Shown: positions 44,361-58,800 of the stretch, in pieces
Position numbering within the stretch: position 1 is the first letter of the stretch
Layout: every line of letters begins with the position of its first letter
Origin: Liolophura sinensis
Lineage: Eukaryota; Mollusca; Polyplacophora; Chitonida; Chitonidae
Length of the DNA: 64,000 nt
Assembly (NCBI RefSeq): GCF_032854445.1
Contig: NC_088300.1
Location: 37,848,458-37,912,457 of the forward strand
Reading direction: 5' to 3'
Program-made: the position numbers and the translations under genes
The notes under the pieces: model-generated
The model's input: only the letters and a program-made list of their open reading frames with translations
Told to the model about the DNA's origin: nothing
Databases searched by the model: none

Positions 44361-46361
44361 AGGCATAAAAATATCTCCCCTTTGCATTGTTTTAAATTAA
44401 TGTTATTGTATGCTAAATGTGGTGACCACACAGCATTTTGAGTAATTCTAGACGAGTGACTAATAAATTGCCGTGTAATAAACATCACTGTATTTTTGTG
44501 TTCTTTATTTTTTACGTGATTCTGCTTGCCGTGGTGCTACGGGGTGTGCTACTGTTTATGCATTTATATGAGCAGTTTGCTTCTTTCTTTTAGATGTTTT
44601 TTTCATCATCTGTCGGATCATCATACATATTAATAACCACATATATGTACAGAAAACATCCGCTTTACAGTGACGTATACCAATTACAAAGCAGCCAGTA
44701 GGAAACAGGCGGATGTCACATGACCTAAAGAACATAGTATTCCATCTTATTTATTGATTCTTGTGAGGCAGCAATGAGGAAGTACAAAGAGGAGAGACAG
44801 CATGTCGCTATAGGGTTACCGTTTCCATGAGAACCAGGGACATTCGTTCTACTTTGCTCCAATAACCAGTGGAAAATTTGAGTGACTTCTGACTCAATAC
44901 ACATTGTGGCGCATGGCTTTGATTGTCGTGAATGAAATGTCAATAGCGTCAATGCCTTCTCTTTTGTATTAATTAAAGAAAAGATATATGCACCGATAAA
45001 GTATCCCACATCAGTTTAAAAAAACATAACTTTTTTCTTTGTGATGATGCATAAACATAACCTTTTTCTTTGTGATGATGCATAAACATAACCTTTTTCT
45101 TTGTGATGATGCATAAACATAACCTTTTTCTTTGTGATGATGCATAAATTAGATATTGCTGTCGAAATCGCCGCCATGTTTTTTATTAACCAGGCACAAG
45201 ACATTTCTGTACCCGGAAAACGCAGCTGTTTCCGCTTACGTCACCGGAACCCTGGTTTGCCTTTTAAATCATATACGTGTGGGGTAAGAGCGATGCGACA
45301 TCGTTGTTTCATTTTGCTTTAAATTGACGCCTTTCATGGCCCCGTAAGAATTCCATTTTAAAACTTTTTTTATGGAGTTACCAAATGTGCACATCAGTGC
45401 AAAAAAATGGTTGTAGGTGTTTAGGTACTTTTCACCTCTCTTCCAGAAAATTTCAGGTTATATTATTTGTTTTTTGTCTTTTCTTTTAGCATATGGACTG
45501 GTCGCCTGTTTACTGATGTCAATTTTATTCAGACCTCAGATTTCTTTGTGCTTGAGATACTGAAATGAGAAAAAAGATTATTGATTCCATACATAACACT
45601 CATATAAATCATTCTTGTAAGCAAAACCGAGTAAAACATCACACCGGAAATCATTCGAGGTTTATTTTAATAAGCCGAGACCGATTTCAATATACACGTC
45701 CATGTATATCGCACTATTGCAATCTAGGCTTATTGCAATCTAACATCTTGTGCTGATAATGGAAATATCTATAATGTATGTACATTCATGTATAGATGTA
45801 CTTTCAGACTTACCGGTCATGACAAATTTCGACTGAAATGCTGAGTAAATATATAATTTTAAGAATGACGCTACCACTACAACATGAAACATTTCAATAC
45901 ATGCAGCTTACATGTTCCAAACAGGTAATAATTCCAGGTAAGCGTACTTACAAATACAAAATATTGTAAAAGTACTCGTATGTGCTCGTTACTGGACATT
46001 AATAGTATAATGTATATCATGTCATTATAAAAGAATAAAACAAATGGACAGCTAAAATGAACACAATTAGTGTCAGTCAAAATTTAAAGCAATGCCCGTG
46101 GCATCAAATATACATACCCAAATACAAACTGACAACTGTCGCCACGTGGTTAGCAAGCATGCCCAGCCGCATATCAGGCTCCGTGGAACTGACTAGAAGT
46201 AAGCTTACAGATCACCTTGCACAACTCATTCTACATCATGAAGACAGTCTGGAAATGCTTGGTGGGATTTTAAACAACTTTTCAACAACTTACCACGCAA
46301 AACTATATAGATTTGTGTTTAGTTCGTTTGTACGAATACTGGAATGATTCTGTCTTTAATA
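44361..46361. other. Region downstream of IR25a
   Basis: Should include the IR25a 3' UTR. A complement of AATAAA (TTTATT) at 45661-45666 is one candidate polyadenylation signal. Otherwise only the 31-bp repeat at 45023-45148 is clear. Confidence 0.4.
45023..45148. repeat. 31-bp tandem repeat, four units
   Basis: Four units of AAACATAACCTTTTTCTTTG + TGATGATGCAT, nearly identical, so recently amplified. Confidence 0.9.
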
Positions 46362-49300
46362 TCAGAGTTTTTCCGAGACTTCATCAAACCCTCTGTTGTC
46401 CTCTCCGTAAGACATTCTTGGCATGATTTTCGGTGAGGACATATTATTGTTTTTGTTCATCCCTTTCAGTTCACTCTCCTCGCGTTTCGGGTCTGGGATG
46501 GTCAACGACATTTTGCGGATGTTGTTCGTCTTGACTTGATCCAGCGATTTGGTCACGGGCATCTTCCTCTGGCGACTCGGTCGGTATTTGTATAAGTAAA
46601 CCTCCACAGCGAGGGTTAGCAGCCCCAGGCCCGTGCCGATGACGATAACGAGGAAGACGCCCCCTATGTTATTGATGCTGATACCGTCAGTTTCACTTTC
46701 CACTTCCGGGCAATTCTTCTTCTCGTGCTGCCACCATCTTGATTTCAACTCCTCCAAATAACGCTGGTTTAACAGCTGAAGAATCCTGGAAATTACCAAT
46801 TCAGATCAACTTCAGGGCAGTTTAGTTCAGAATTTACCTTGTGACAAATTTAATATCGATTGGCTTTTATCTTTAAAAAAAAAATTGACCAGTTATAATT
46901 CAAAAATTCAAGAAAATCTCTTGGCACCATGGGATTTCCAAACAATTATATTGTACAGCGATGATTTTTATTGATCTATTACCTTTGCTTTATTTAATTT
47001 ATTTAAATAGGGTTTTACACCTATACTCAAGAATATTTCACTTATTCGACTTTTTTACACCTATACTCAAGAATATTTCACTTTTCCGACTTTTTTTACA
47101 CCTATACTCAAGAATATTTCACTTATTCGATGGGGGCCAGCATTATAGTGGGAGGAAACCGGGCTGAGCCCAGGGGAAACCCACGACCAACCGCAAGTTG
47201 CTGACCCACCCATGTGCTATTTTGAATCTCCACAATACTGTGGCAATCAGTATAACATATCTTTTGTTTGACTTTGAACCAAACCGATTAGAAATGAGAT
47301 AATCACAATCGGTTATAATAATTGCTTGACGGCATGTTAGTTTGTATATAGAATTTGTATTACTAACACATTGGAGATCTCGTTTTTGAGTGGGGAACCT
47401 TCCTGCACAGCTAAAGCATAAGGTTTCCGACTGAACTCTTCGCCCACCTCCCACAAGTCGCAGTCATGTAACGTGGCGTATTTGTTCGAAGTGGCGTCTC
47501 CTGAAAAAGACATTTGTTTATCTGATATGGGATTTACAATCTACGCAAAAAAAATTTTTCATACTACATCGGTTGAACAATGGAAATCTTTATGTTTGAA
47601 AGCATGTATGACTCATCAGTCATGTTTTAAATAGCTGGAGGTCGGGTGTCAAGTTCATTTTGTGATATGCCTGTAAGTATAGCCCAAAGCATTGTCTCAC
47701 AGGAGAGGCAATGTTACCCACCACATTCATTAAAGGATGCGCACATGTAAGGAAGCCCAGTGCCGCCATTTTTCCATCGAGCTGCGAGCAACATTTTCGT
47801 TGGTATGTCACTCCTTCATCTATCATAAAACCTAGTTTTGTCGCGTTGTCGCCGTGTCATACTTAAGACAGGCAGACACAAGCAGAAAATGTCGCCATTT
47901 TAAAGTCAAAGTGGCATGGGTCTCTACTTTTTATACATTCGCTAACAGCACGACAACGGGACATTTTTATCTTAAAAAGGTTGCGTTGTCGCTTTCTCTT
48001 CCTTTGGGAATTGAAATTAAAAACGTCGATACTTTACTGTAAACTGGTGCGTGTATATATCTCGCCATGTAGTATTGGTTAGATCCTGTGTGCTATGTAA
48101 TGATTTCAATCAACGTCAGAAGTTATTACAACAAAAACTACTGTGTCAAGGTTATTCCATCAAACGCTTTCGTAAATTTCACATTGCGTATAATTCTCTT
48201 GTAAGTAAATATGGACAGAGCGTTCAGAATTTCTTGCACTCTGCTTCATCAGTGTGTTTAAATCCGCTTAACCCGGGGCCAGGAGCTATATATTCATCGT
48301 GTTGAATTAGATCGCCACATTTAAAATCTGACTAGTTGCAATCAAAGCGCAACTGAGATACATATAGAGATTATCATAACAGTGTGTGATCCTAGAGCCG
48401 GGTTCGAAGAGCGTACGTTTATGATAATCTGTTTATCATATACCTTTATTTTTGCGTAATAAGTGGTCAAAACACAATGGTTTTTCATAAATCAGTAGAC
48501 CGACTAGCTACAACCTGCACCGACAAAATGTAGTTCATCTATAAATAAGCATAATTTCTTCAGCATGAACATGATTATGTTCTTTAGACGTCTATTTCTT
48601 TGGTTTCAATTGCAAACTAATTCAAATAAATCAAAATAGTGAACTTTCAAGAGCTTAGATTATTACAAGGTCGTGACTTCATGTAACACGGTTAAATCCC
48701 TACGCCACAGGCCTCCCGTCACTCTCTGCCGTCCGGTGAGAGAGACCTGGGTTATGCTAACAAAGTTTCAACATGTGGTATGGTTTAAAATCACATCTTG
48801 TGTGAAGGGAACGGCTACAGTACATAGTGATGACTGGATGACATTGATGTAACGTCTGCATTTACTGAAAATATTATCCATAGCCACTGATCGAGATTGG
48901 CTGTAGCTCCGGTGACTCCACTGAAACTTTTTAAAAGGAGTAGTGAACGTTGATCATGGGGCATCGGTAGAAATTAATGATGGAACTACTGACGACTGTG
49001 TGTGAACGCCGAATATATTTGCTATTTTTACTGTTTACATTCAGAAGATGGGAAGACTAAAGACGCCGGCTTCATGGAAACGGTAGGCCTAAATTTCGGA
49101 TTTATGTGACAAATTTATTCGTCTTTGAGTGAAACGAGATCAGATCACCGACTGTATGGGATTGATCAACACGTGAATATTTATCTGCGCGAACTTGTGT
49201 TTAAGTTGCTTAGGGGACAAAGTTAAGGATTTTCGTCACGAAGGTCAGTCGTATTTTCACTGAGCTTTAATAAATGCCGCGACGTTGCAGTGCTAACCAT

Positions 49301-52300
49301 GCTTGATGCGTAGAACAAGTTAATTTTGGGAACCGCGATCGAAGTTTGGGCAGTTTTGGACTTGAAAGATACATAATTTCCCCCAGGCTGTAGGAAACAT
49401 GCTTGTCGTTTCTCTGTGTACTACAAAGAGGACCATTAAATGTGTTTTCTTTACAATTTAATGTTGTTGATGTAGTTACGTCTCACCAAATTCCGATGCT
49501 AGTTCAGGGCATTCCCAGGTAGAAGGCGCTTAAAACATAACATTGAAAGTAGTCCCTGTTCTCAGAGAATGAACCATCCTACACGGAAAAATATGGGATG
49601 CCTCTGTATCACGTGGGTAACGGCCATAGGTATATGATAAATTTTATTATCGACAACTTATGTACTGGCATGGAACATGATTTCAATACTCATTTCACTC
49701 ATTCGCCTAGAACATACCTAATTTCGAACTGTGTGTACTTTCTTAGTTCTTTGGTGGTTTGTGTTGTACTTCGTTTTGGTAACTGGCCTTGCAATTATTG
49801 ATCCGTTGACGGCTGGTCCAACGTCTGTTTCGACGCATAGATTTTCTCACTTTTTGTGAGTGAAATCAAAAAGATCGATAACGCGATAGCGCAACATTTC
49901 AATTGTTATATGTGGCCTTGTGGTAACATATGTGCGCATGTCAAGAAGGTCCACCAGCTGAGCTGTTCACAAGCTTCACAAGAGAACTCCGTGGATTAGT
50001 CTGCATGGAGTTACAAAACTACTCTCCGCATGCGCGTATTTTTAACTGTTTTTTAAGGGCGATATTTAGGGATAATATGTCGCTTTGGCGCGAGGGGTCA
50101 TAATGCGACATTAAAAACTCTGACCTTTAATTCAGCAATACTGATTTTGAATGTATTAGAATTAGAAAATCTCATGAGAACAAATTTGAATGAGCCATAT
50201 ATAAATAATAAAAAAAACAGCCAGAAGGTGATACTTTTAAACAAAAATGTTGTGTTGACCATCAACGTGGGAACCAAAACCCAGAGAATCATAGAGTTTT
50301 ACATTAAAATTACATGGTTCTCTGCATGTCTTCTCTAGACCGCGATAAAACGATGTTGGGGACAAACGTATTTTAAAATAGAGAGATGCACCAGTTTAAA
50401 GGTAAAATATTATGTCTCTCTCATGTCCAAGTTCAAAATGAGCGGCACAAAGAAGTGATGAGTGCAATGCGTTTCCATACATATGCTTGCAAAACCTTTA
50501 TACCAAAAATCTTCGAAGTCATTTCACCAAATGTTCTTACCTATGTATGCAAAATCTTCATTTTTGACTCTCCATTTTGCGTCCTCAATGTCTTTGGGAA
50601 ACTCAGAAGTTTTCATGGAATCCCACATGTTGGTAAACTTGTCACTGACAGGGTAATCCCATACGGCCAGTTTAGCCCGCTCCACGGCGTTCAGACTATC
50701 GTTCAGGCTCATCTCTTTCCAGATGCTGTCATCAAATATACATACTTTAAATTCAGTGGTTCCACGCATCAGTTTTGCATTAAATAAAAGATAGTAACTC
50801 CGAAAATTGAAGTCAAAGTTATCTATTTTGCTATGTACCCCTGTTCAGTTATTAAAGACAACATCGCGAATGGGATTTACGCACTATCAGAAGGGCAAAA
50901 AGATTTCTGCATTTTCAACGTATTCTCAAACTAATGGTCATAACGTCAGCTATTTTTAAGATTATGTCACAGACACTCCAACAATGCAAGTGCACACAAG
51001 TAAAATTACATCTGCATACGGCTCTTTCTTTAAAAAAAAACTCTCGGAAGTAGAGAACCATACTTGAAGGCACATGCAGCCTTGACGATTTCTGTCAAAC
51101 GAAATCCCTCAACAAGTTACTTTTATACTGAAAGTTCTAATCTTCATTTTCTGATAGTGTGAAACATTTTTATAAAATTACAAATATATATACTCTCGTG
51201 TATGTAGACGTGGGAGTATACTATATTTTGTTTTCATGTTGTTGACAATTATGACTGAAGAGAGACATTTACAATTCCTTTATATGTATATTTCAACCTC
51301 CATTTACCATTTCAACTCCATATATTTATATTTAACTCATATAAAATACGAAATGCAGGATAAAAACCTGTAAAATCTGTTTTCAATATCCGCCATTCTT
51401 TGGAAATAAACCTGCGACCCTGAGCCCTCCATTGGGGCGTATTTCGTTTTGAACTGTTTCGCCAAATCGTCCAAGGTTTCTATAGGCGTGTCCAGCCTAG
51501 AGACGGTGAGGAAAGCGGCCAGATTAGCTGTATAGATGGCTATCATGATAAAGCCGAACAACCACCATGTGGCAGCAAGTAAGCGCCCAGATAACGCACG
51601 AGGAGCTTCCCCTCCACCTTAATAAAAAAAGGCAAAACATGTCTTATAGACAAAATACAAAATCCCGTCCAACCAAATGATGTTTGACTGACTAGTTCTT
51701 TTAGCACTCTAAGGGTCATTTGCTCCAAGATTGCCTATGTACAAAGAAGACTCCAAGAATACATAAAGAGGGTCATTAAAAATATTGTGACGAGATGTTT
51801 TTAACATTTAAAATGTGACGCGACAAATGTGACCCGACAAATGTGACGCGTGTCGCACAAAATATATGACAGACGACTTTGTAAGAATTCCTCATCTTTT
51901 TAACAACTAAAGCAAATGTTTTGAAAGTTGAAGTCATGTTCCACTTTCCCCATTACATGTTGGCTACAGATTTGTCAATTGACGCAAACTGTGAAAGCTT
52001 GCCGTCAGCTGAAAATGTCCCTTGACTTCAGAAGTTTGACATTTGGTCAGCAATCGTTGTATATGTATATAGCCAACCTTCATCTCAAGTGGGGGGGGGG
52101 GGGGGGGAGGGCATAATGCTTTTTTTAAAATCCCCACTCGTTCAACGTCAAAATAATGTCAATTCCATGAAAAACATACCTCCTGTTATCATTTGTGGCA
52201 ATCTCTATGGAAAAACTAACTGAAGTAATGGCATAACTGTTTTTCACCAAGCAAACTCATTTTGCCTAACAGAACTGCGCAATTTCCCAGAATTCTTAAA

Positions 52301-52730
52301 TATTTGTTTAACCAATAGCAGTAATAGCCGGGTGAGAAGCTCCAACTGACCTTGAGGTGTTAATGACATCATACAGAACCAGACGCCTTCCTTGATACTG
52401 AACACGCGCGGCTCCGGGCCTTCCCCAGTCCACGTCAGCTTGTTGTTCTGGTAACTATAAGGGCTAAACTTGTCAAATACAAACAACAGGAAGCTGACGA
52501 TGAAGAAAGCAGCCACAGAGCATCCCCAGACATCGCCGTCTAGGACAGTCATGAATTTGAACAGCGTGTACTCGATGGCGGGTTTCTTCATGAGAATCGT
52601 GATTCCCACCAGGTCGTAGTACGGCACCGTGAAGTCGATTACATTCTCACGCTCTGCCATGACTGACAGGGGCCCAATCGCGATGTCTGCTCTCTACGGA
52701 AAGATAACAATTTAGTTTTTATATTATTAG

Positions 52731-52820
<90 letters not shown>

Positions 52821-55800
52821 CACGGTTGCGTAAAAAGCTCATCCAAATTAAATGTCAAGATTATCGTTAGTTGTGGTTAGCAGAGGCTATAACCAAGAAT
52901 TCTTTTTGAAGTTATAACCAAGAATTCTTTTTGAAGTTATCTTTTTAAACGAAACTAGCTAGGAGGTTCAAATGTGAGGAATTCTGCAGTATGTATTTAC
53001 TTTGTCAATGAGCTCTCGGATAACGCCATTCCAGGTTCCGTTGGCGTGCATGTTCCCGAAGAGTCCGTCGGGAGAGTCGAAGATAACGTAGTCAAAGCCC
53101 ATCTTTTCCGCTATCTTATTCAGAAGATCCACACAATAACCTTGATACGTGTAAGACCCGTTTGATAGGAGAGTCTTCATTACAAACGGTGGTGACTGTA
53201 ATCAATACCAAAGTGGAGATGTTATAGACAAGGGAGGGAATCTGCCTCACCCACACATGTTAACCCTACCCAAATCTGATCCCTGTGTCTCTCTATTCGT
53301 CATATGCGATTGGTTCTTCCCATGATGCGAGCGGTTAAACACCAGAGGACAGTTTTACAATCATGAGAAGGCATGTTATTAATCTATGAACTAGTATGTC
53401 AAAGGAAGACAAGGTTATTAGTGGGATTTGCGAACATATATAATGGTAAGAAAATGTTTATTTTTAATCTAACATATCCATTTTTCACAAGGACGTCAGG
53501 TTAGGAAACGATTGAGCTAAGCATAGGTCATTCCTTCGGTGCAGGAGGACAATTTTTGTGAAAAGCATTCGTACTGAGTGGAAAAGAAAGAAACACGGAG
53601 TGCACTTCTTTTTTATCCATCCTTTGTTTCTGTCTATTAGCCCTTAATTCCTGTCGAATGGAACGTCCCCATGCTGCTTCATGGTGTGTAAGTCATTGTG
53701 TGATGAGAAGCTTAAAAAGAAATCACTTTCAGGTAGGCTCGTGTATGGGCTTTGAAAGTATGCAGTCTTCCACTGGCTTGTGGTTTTCACACATCACTTC
53801 AGGTACGCGTCGAAATGATTACCAAGGTGTAGAGTTGTGGTTTCGGTTGTATAATACTTTGGCATTTCCCTTGTGGACACCAGTTTAAAAGTCCTTTTGA
53901 AAAGCATATATGTAAAAATAGTTTTGATACAGCCCGTGCTGATAAAGTGGGCAGAAAGGAACGTAGAAGAGTTTCTAACCGTTGGAACTGTCACGACTCT
54001 GTACTGTCTCTTCACGTTCTGTAAGGTTATCGAACTGCCGCTGTCAACCAAAAGACCGTTCATCTCTGTCCAGTTGGCAATCTGCATGAAACAAACCAAC
54101 CATTAAACATTAAACGAGATTTATCAACCACAATAACTTACTTAAAATGATATCACGATAAATGTAAGACATAATTCCTAGGAAATTATTCAAGAGGTCA
54201 GCGCCTATATTAAAGTGTCGAGTGTTGACCCACAGAGTGTTGAGAAAAAGTGTTCAAAGTGGTTTTGACCTTCCCATCAACTTAGGTAAAATCACGATGT
54301 ATACGCTCAACACAGGCGAAGAATTTAACCCGATGAAACCGTGAAGGTAAAACGTCGCTTGATATCGTTAAAATACAACTTGTGAAAGTGTAGTCAACGA
54401 AAAAATGTAACTAACGCGTACTGAAATTGGTTATTCAATATTGGAAATAGTGGCCTGAAATGGTTTTATTCAGATTTTACTGAAACAAACTTATCCTGCA
54501 GTATGCACTTAACACATTTTCTAACCACATACATCGTGTTACGAAAAAAATTTTTCTCACCCTAGTGTGACTCAGTGTTTCTCCTTTCTCAAACACCTGT
54601 CGTCGGAGAGACAATGTTAGATCTTGCTTGACCACGTGGCCATCACTGGCCAACGTCCCAAAAACCCCTTGTCTTCTTGCCTGTAAAATTAACAAATATT
54701 AGGTAAATTCAAGTGGAATTAACCTTACAAAATATTAGTTAGATTCCAGTTGAATTATTTTTAGACCGTCAAATGTTTCAGAATGCATTGTCCAGCTTAT
54801 TGGAATGAACATAACATACGCATCGGCTATGATTGCCAAAAATAGAGAGCAAGTTGTGTGATAAAAAGGGATTCTTATCGGTGATTTTTGCCCCCTGTAT
54901 GACAGCCGTAGTCGGCTGGAGAAATGTGATTATTGTCAAATAAGAATTGTGGAGTAGGTAGAGTATACTATTTTGCACATAGTCATCCCAGAGACACGTA
55001 ATGGCATGTACTCTAAATACGTTGTCTTCACCCAAACAGTTCGTATAGTGTTCGTCGTAGAGAACAGAGAACAACAGATAGGTTCAGTGTTAGCACAGAT
55101 CTGATGTTTTAGTGGCTGTTAGGGTACTGTTTACAGCGCATGTGCCGCTCTCTATACACTCGCTCTACATCACTGCCACTGCTAGAAAAGTTTGACCTTT
55201 GGAGCCTATGCGACTCACGTAGGCTTAGCCTCACCACTGGCGTCCTTGCGCGGAACTGTTTAATCAACATTCAATAATAAAATTGTTTCAGGTGTTAGAA
55301 ACACATTTTGCATGTTTTAGATGAAGATAATGTGTTTGAGACAGAGTCTTTTTGTTTTCTGATCCCGCTTTCTGTCTTTTCATCGTTACCAATGTGACCT
55401 CGGCGTTGTTCAAAATTTCTTTACAAACCCTGATAGACGTGGCAGTGATATAAAGAGAACGTGAAAGCGGCGCATGCACTGTAAGGAGTATGAGCTGTCA
55501 GATGTGATGATTTGACACAAAGTTTCTATGACGCCGCACAATGATATGACGGCATGTTACAATGTGATACGTATTTCCCTTTATGATTGTTGATGAAAGA
55601 TATTACTGTTTAAAGGCAAAGAACAAAATAAAAAAAGTTCTACATTCTGAACGCAGTAGCATTTTTCTACAATGGAATTAAGAAATTGTGAAATATAATC
55701 CTGTGACCGGTCATGTGACTTACCTCTCGTACTGCTTTGTTGTACTGGATCGTTTGCTCTACTGCCTCTAGTTGAGGAGAGTCCGCCGTGTAGCAGTTTG

Positions 55801-58800
55801 TGTAGTTGAATTCGGTGAATTTGGTAAGATTAGCGAAAGCCTCTGCCAGGAGGACGGTCAGATCGAAGACAAACGATTTATCGACCTAAGTAATCAGTAA
55901 GCAAGGAACATGTCAGAAACAAGCATGTGTTTAACAGAACAACATCAAATAAGCCACAGTTCGAGTGAGGGGGTGAGTACTTGGAGTTTAACGTCGGACT
56001 TTTTTTTTCAGACAATTTTTCAGTCATATGACGACGAAGAAATCCTCAGAGTGCATGTATAATGTGCCTCCTTGTTGCAATTCAAAGTTCATCGTCTCGT
56101 TTGCATGTCTGTTCTTCGGCCTGTGTACAATGAGAATACAAGGTAAGACTTGCCAAGACTGGGAGCAGATCGTAGCCACAAATACAGCTACTGAGATCTC
56201 CAAAAACTGGAAGCAAACCGCAGACTAATACACACCCACTGACATCTCCAAAACTGGAAGCACACTGTAGCCACAAATACAGCTTTTGAGATCTCCATAC
56301 CTGGAAGCAAACCGTAGCCACAAATACAGCTTTCGAGATCTCCAAAACTGGGAGCAAACCGTAAACTCATACACAACCACTAACATCTCCAAAACTGGAA
56401 GCAAACCGAAGACACAAATACAACTATTGAGATCTCCAAAACTGGAAGCAAACCGTATACACATGTACAATTATTAAGATATCCAAACCTGGAAGCAAAC
56501 CGTAGCCACAAATACAGCTTTTGAGATCTCCAAAACTGGAAGCAAACCGTAGCCACAAATACAGCTTTCGAGATCTCCAAAACTGGAAGCAAACCGTAAA
56601 CTCATACACAACCACTGACATCACCAAAACTGGAAGCAAACGGAAGACACAAATACAACTATTGAGATCTCCAAAACTGGAAGCAAACCTTATACACATG
56701 TACAATTATTGAGATCTCCAAAACTGGAAGCAAACCGTAAACTCATACACAACCACTGACATCTCCAAAACTGGAAGCAAACCGAAGACACTAATACAAC
56801 TATTGAGATCTCCAAAACTGGAAGCAAACCGTATACACATGTACAATTATTGAGATCTCCAAAACTGGAAGAAACCGTAGCCACAAATACAGCTTTTGAG
56901 ATCTCCAAAACTGGAAGCAAACCGTAAACTCATACACAACCACTGACATCACCAAAACTGGAAGCAAACCGAAGACACTAATACAACTATTGAGATCTCC
57001 AAAACTGGAAGCAAACCGTATACACATGTACAATTATTGAGATCTCCAAAACTGGAAGCAAACCGTAGCCACAAATACAGCTTTTGAGATCTCCAAAACT
57101 GGAAGCAAACCGTAAACTCATACACAACCACTGACATCACCCAAACTGGAAGCAAACCGAAGACACTAATACAACTATTGAGATCTCCAAAACTGGAAGC
57201 AAACCGTAGCCACTGATACAGCTACTGTGATCTCCAAATATGGAAGTAAACCGTGGACACACACGGAACTATTTGAGATATCTAAAACTGGAAGCAAACC
57301 ACACAAAGACGACTATTGAGATCAAGAATTCCATACAAATAAGCTTTCCTACTCTGGATGCAAATTGGACATTGGAACTAAGCCTATACATGTGTCCGTA
57401 AAAATCGGTTTAACTGCCTTAGTGACCTCCGCTTGTGTTGGGTTAATAAACTTTTTACGTTTGCTGAATTACTTACATTGACGAAATATCGACTGTACTT
57501 GGGGTTGAATGTCTTCATAAACTCCACGTATTTGTTAGTAGCTTCCAATGAGCCTTGGGCATTGCCACTGATAACGATGATATTCATTTTCTTACGACAG
57601 TTGGAACAGAACACACGAGAACTCTGAAATGAAACACAAATAATACACTGTTGTATTAAGGCCTAGAATTGAGACTGCTGGGCCATCACGCTGCGCTAAC
57701 GCGCTAACCAACTGAGCCACGGAGGCCCCAGCCTAGAATTAAGATTGTGAATGTTGACTACTTAGTAGTTAACGTGTAGGTAATTTACTTACTTTTGTGA
57801 GAACAAAGAAGCTGTACTTGTTATCAGCCAACCCGTCCCGATTAGCCTGTAAGACAAGAGAGAAGAGCTATTGAGCTATACCTCATATAGGAGGAATTTC
57901 CAAAATTCACATGCCACCCATGAACCTCAAAATTAGACATCGGAAGGACCCTTATAACTGCCACCGAAACCCACTTCCCAAAATATGTGGAACCAAAACA
58001 TATTTACACAAGCTACTAGTATCTTTTGGTTGATTTAACTTATCTACCTTAAAGACAAAGGCCGTCACCATTGTTCTCTTGCGGTGAGAAGAGGAAAAAA
58101 ACATAAAAAAAACAATCCTTGGATCTCGAGGAGATCGTTACACTTTGGAGAGATGATGATAATGCTTAAACAGTTAAACTAAGTGACTTGCGAACTATTC
58201 AGTTCAGTTTACTTTCGGTTGTATCTGCGGGTTGTTTCTACATTTTTACCTCCAGGCTTGGTTGAAATTAACGTCAGATTTTAGATGAATGAAGGACAAC
58301 CATTTTTGGCTCTATTTTCTAATGCTAACAGAAATCTGAATCACACAGACACCTAACAATCAGTAAACGGAAGATTTACATCTTTGTTGCTTTTGTTGCT
58401 ATGAATACTCAAGATAATGTTGTAATAAAGTTCAGGTCACAGCGCAGGTCACACGCGATCACCAAGACCTGAACGTCATCGAGTTTGTCGCAGTAAGCCT
58501 TTCACCAGGCTTTGTCTTGTAAGCGGATGGTCCAGATTCGGAGACGACATACCCTGCCTGTTGTGAACTGGAGAGTTGTAATGTATGAGCAGAAAGATAC
58601 TAGACAGTCATAATGTTGACTTACCTGGCCCAAAAACTTCTCGGCGTTGGTGTCATTACAAACCAAGAAAAAGTTGGCCAGCTCAAGATCTTTGATCCTT
58701 TGCACCTGTTTGACCAGTTCTGCATCTGTCTCCGCCATGCGGAGGTACATATGCTCTGTGGGGATGTCCGTCAGGACTCGACGGGGCACATTTTGTAAGT

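Noticed and set aside
46057-46347. 96-codon + strand frame opposite the IR25a 3' region
   Set aside because: No recognisable motif, no splice partners and no upstream promoter evidence.
48270-48305. NPGP motif at the end of a frame, as a possible 2A ribosome-skipping peptide
   Set aside because: The residues before NPGP (LNPL) lack the D-x-E-x pattern that 2A peptides need.
56082-57155. Overlapping short frames in the 47-bp array, and the idea of a CRISPR-like repeat-spacer structure
   Set aside because: Units are contiguous with no unique spacers, the genome is eukaryotic, and the array is inside an IR25a intron.
57681-57730. A tRNA gene on the minus strand
   Set aside because: Only the 5' half is present and it equals the SINE head; there is no T arm and it is flanked by target-site duplications.
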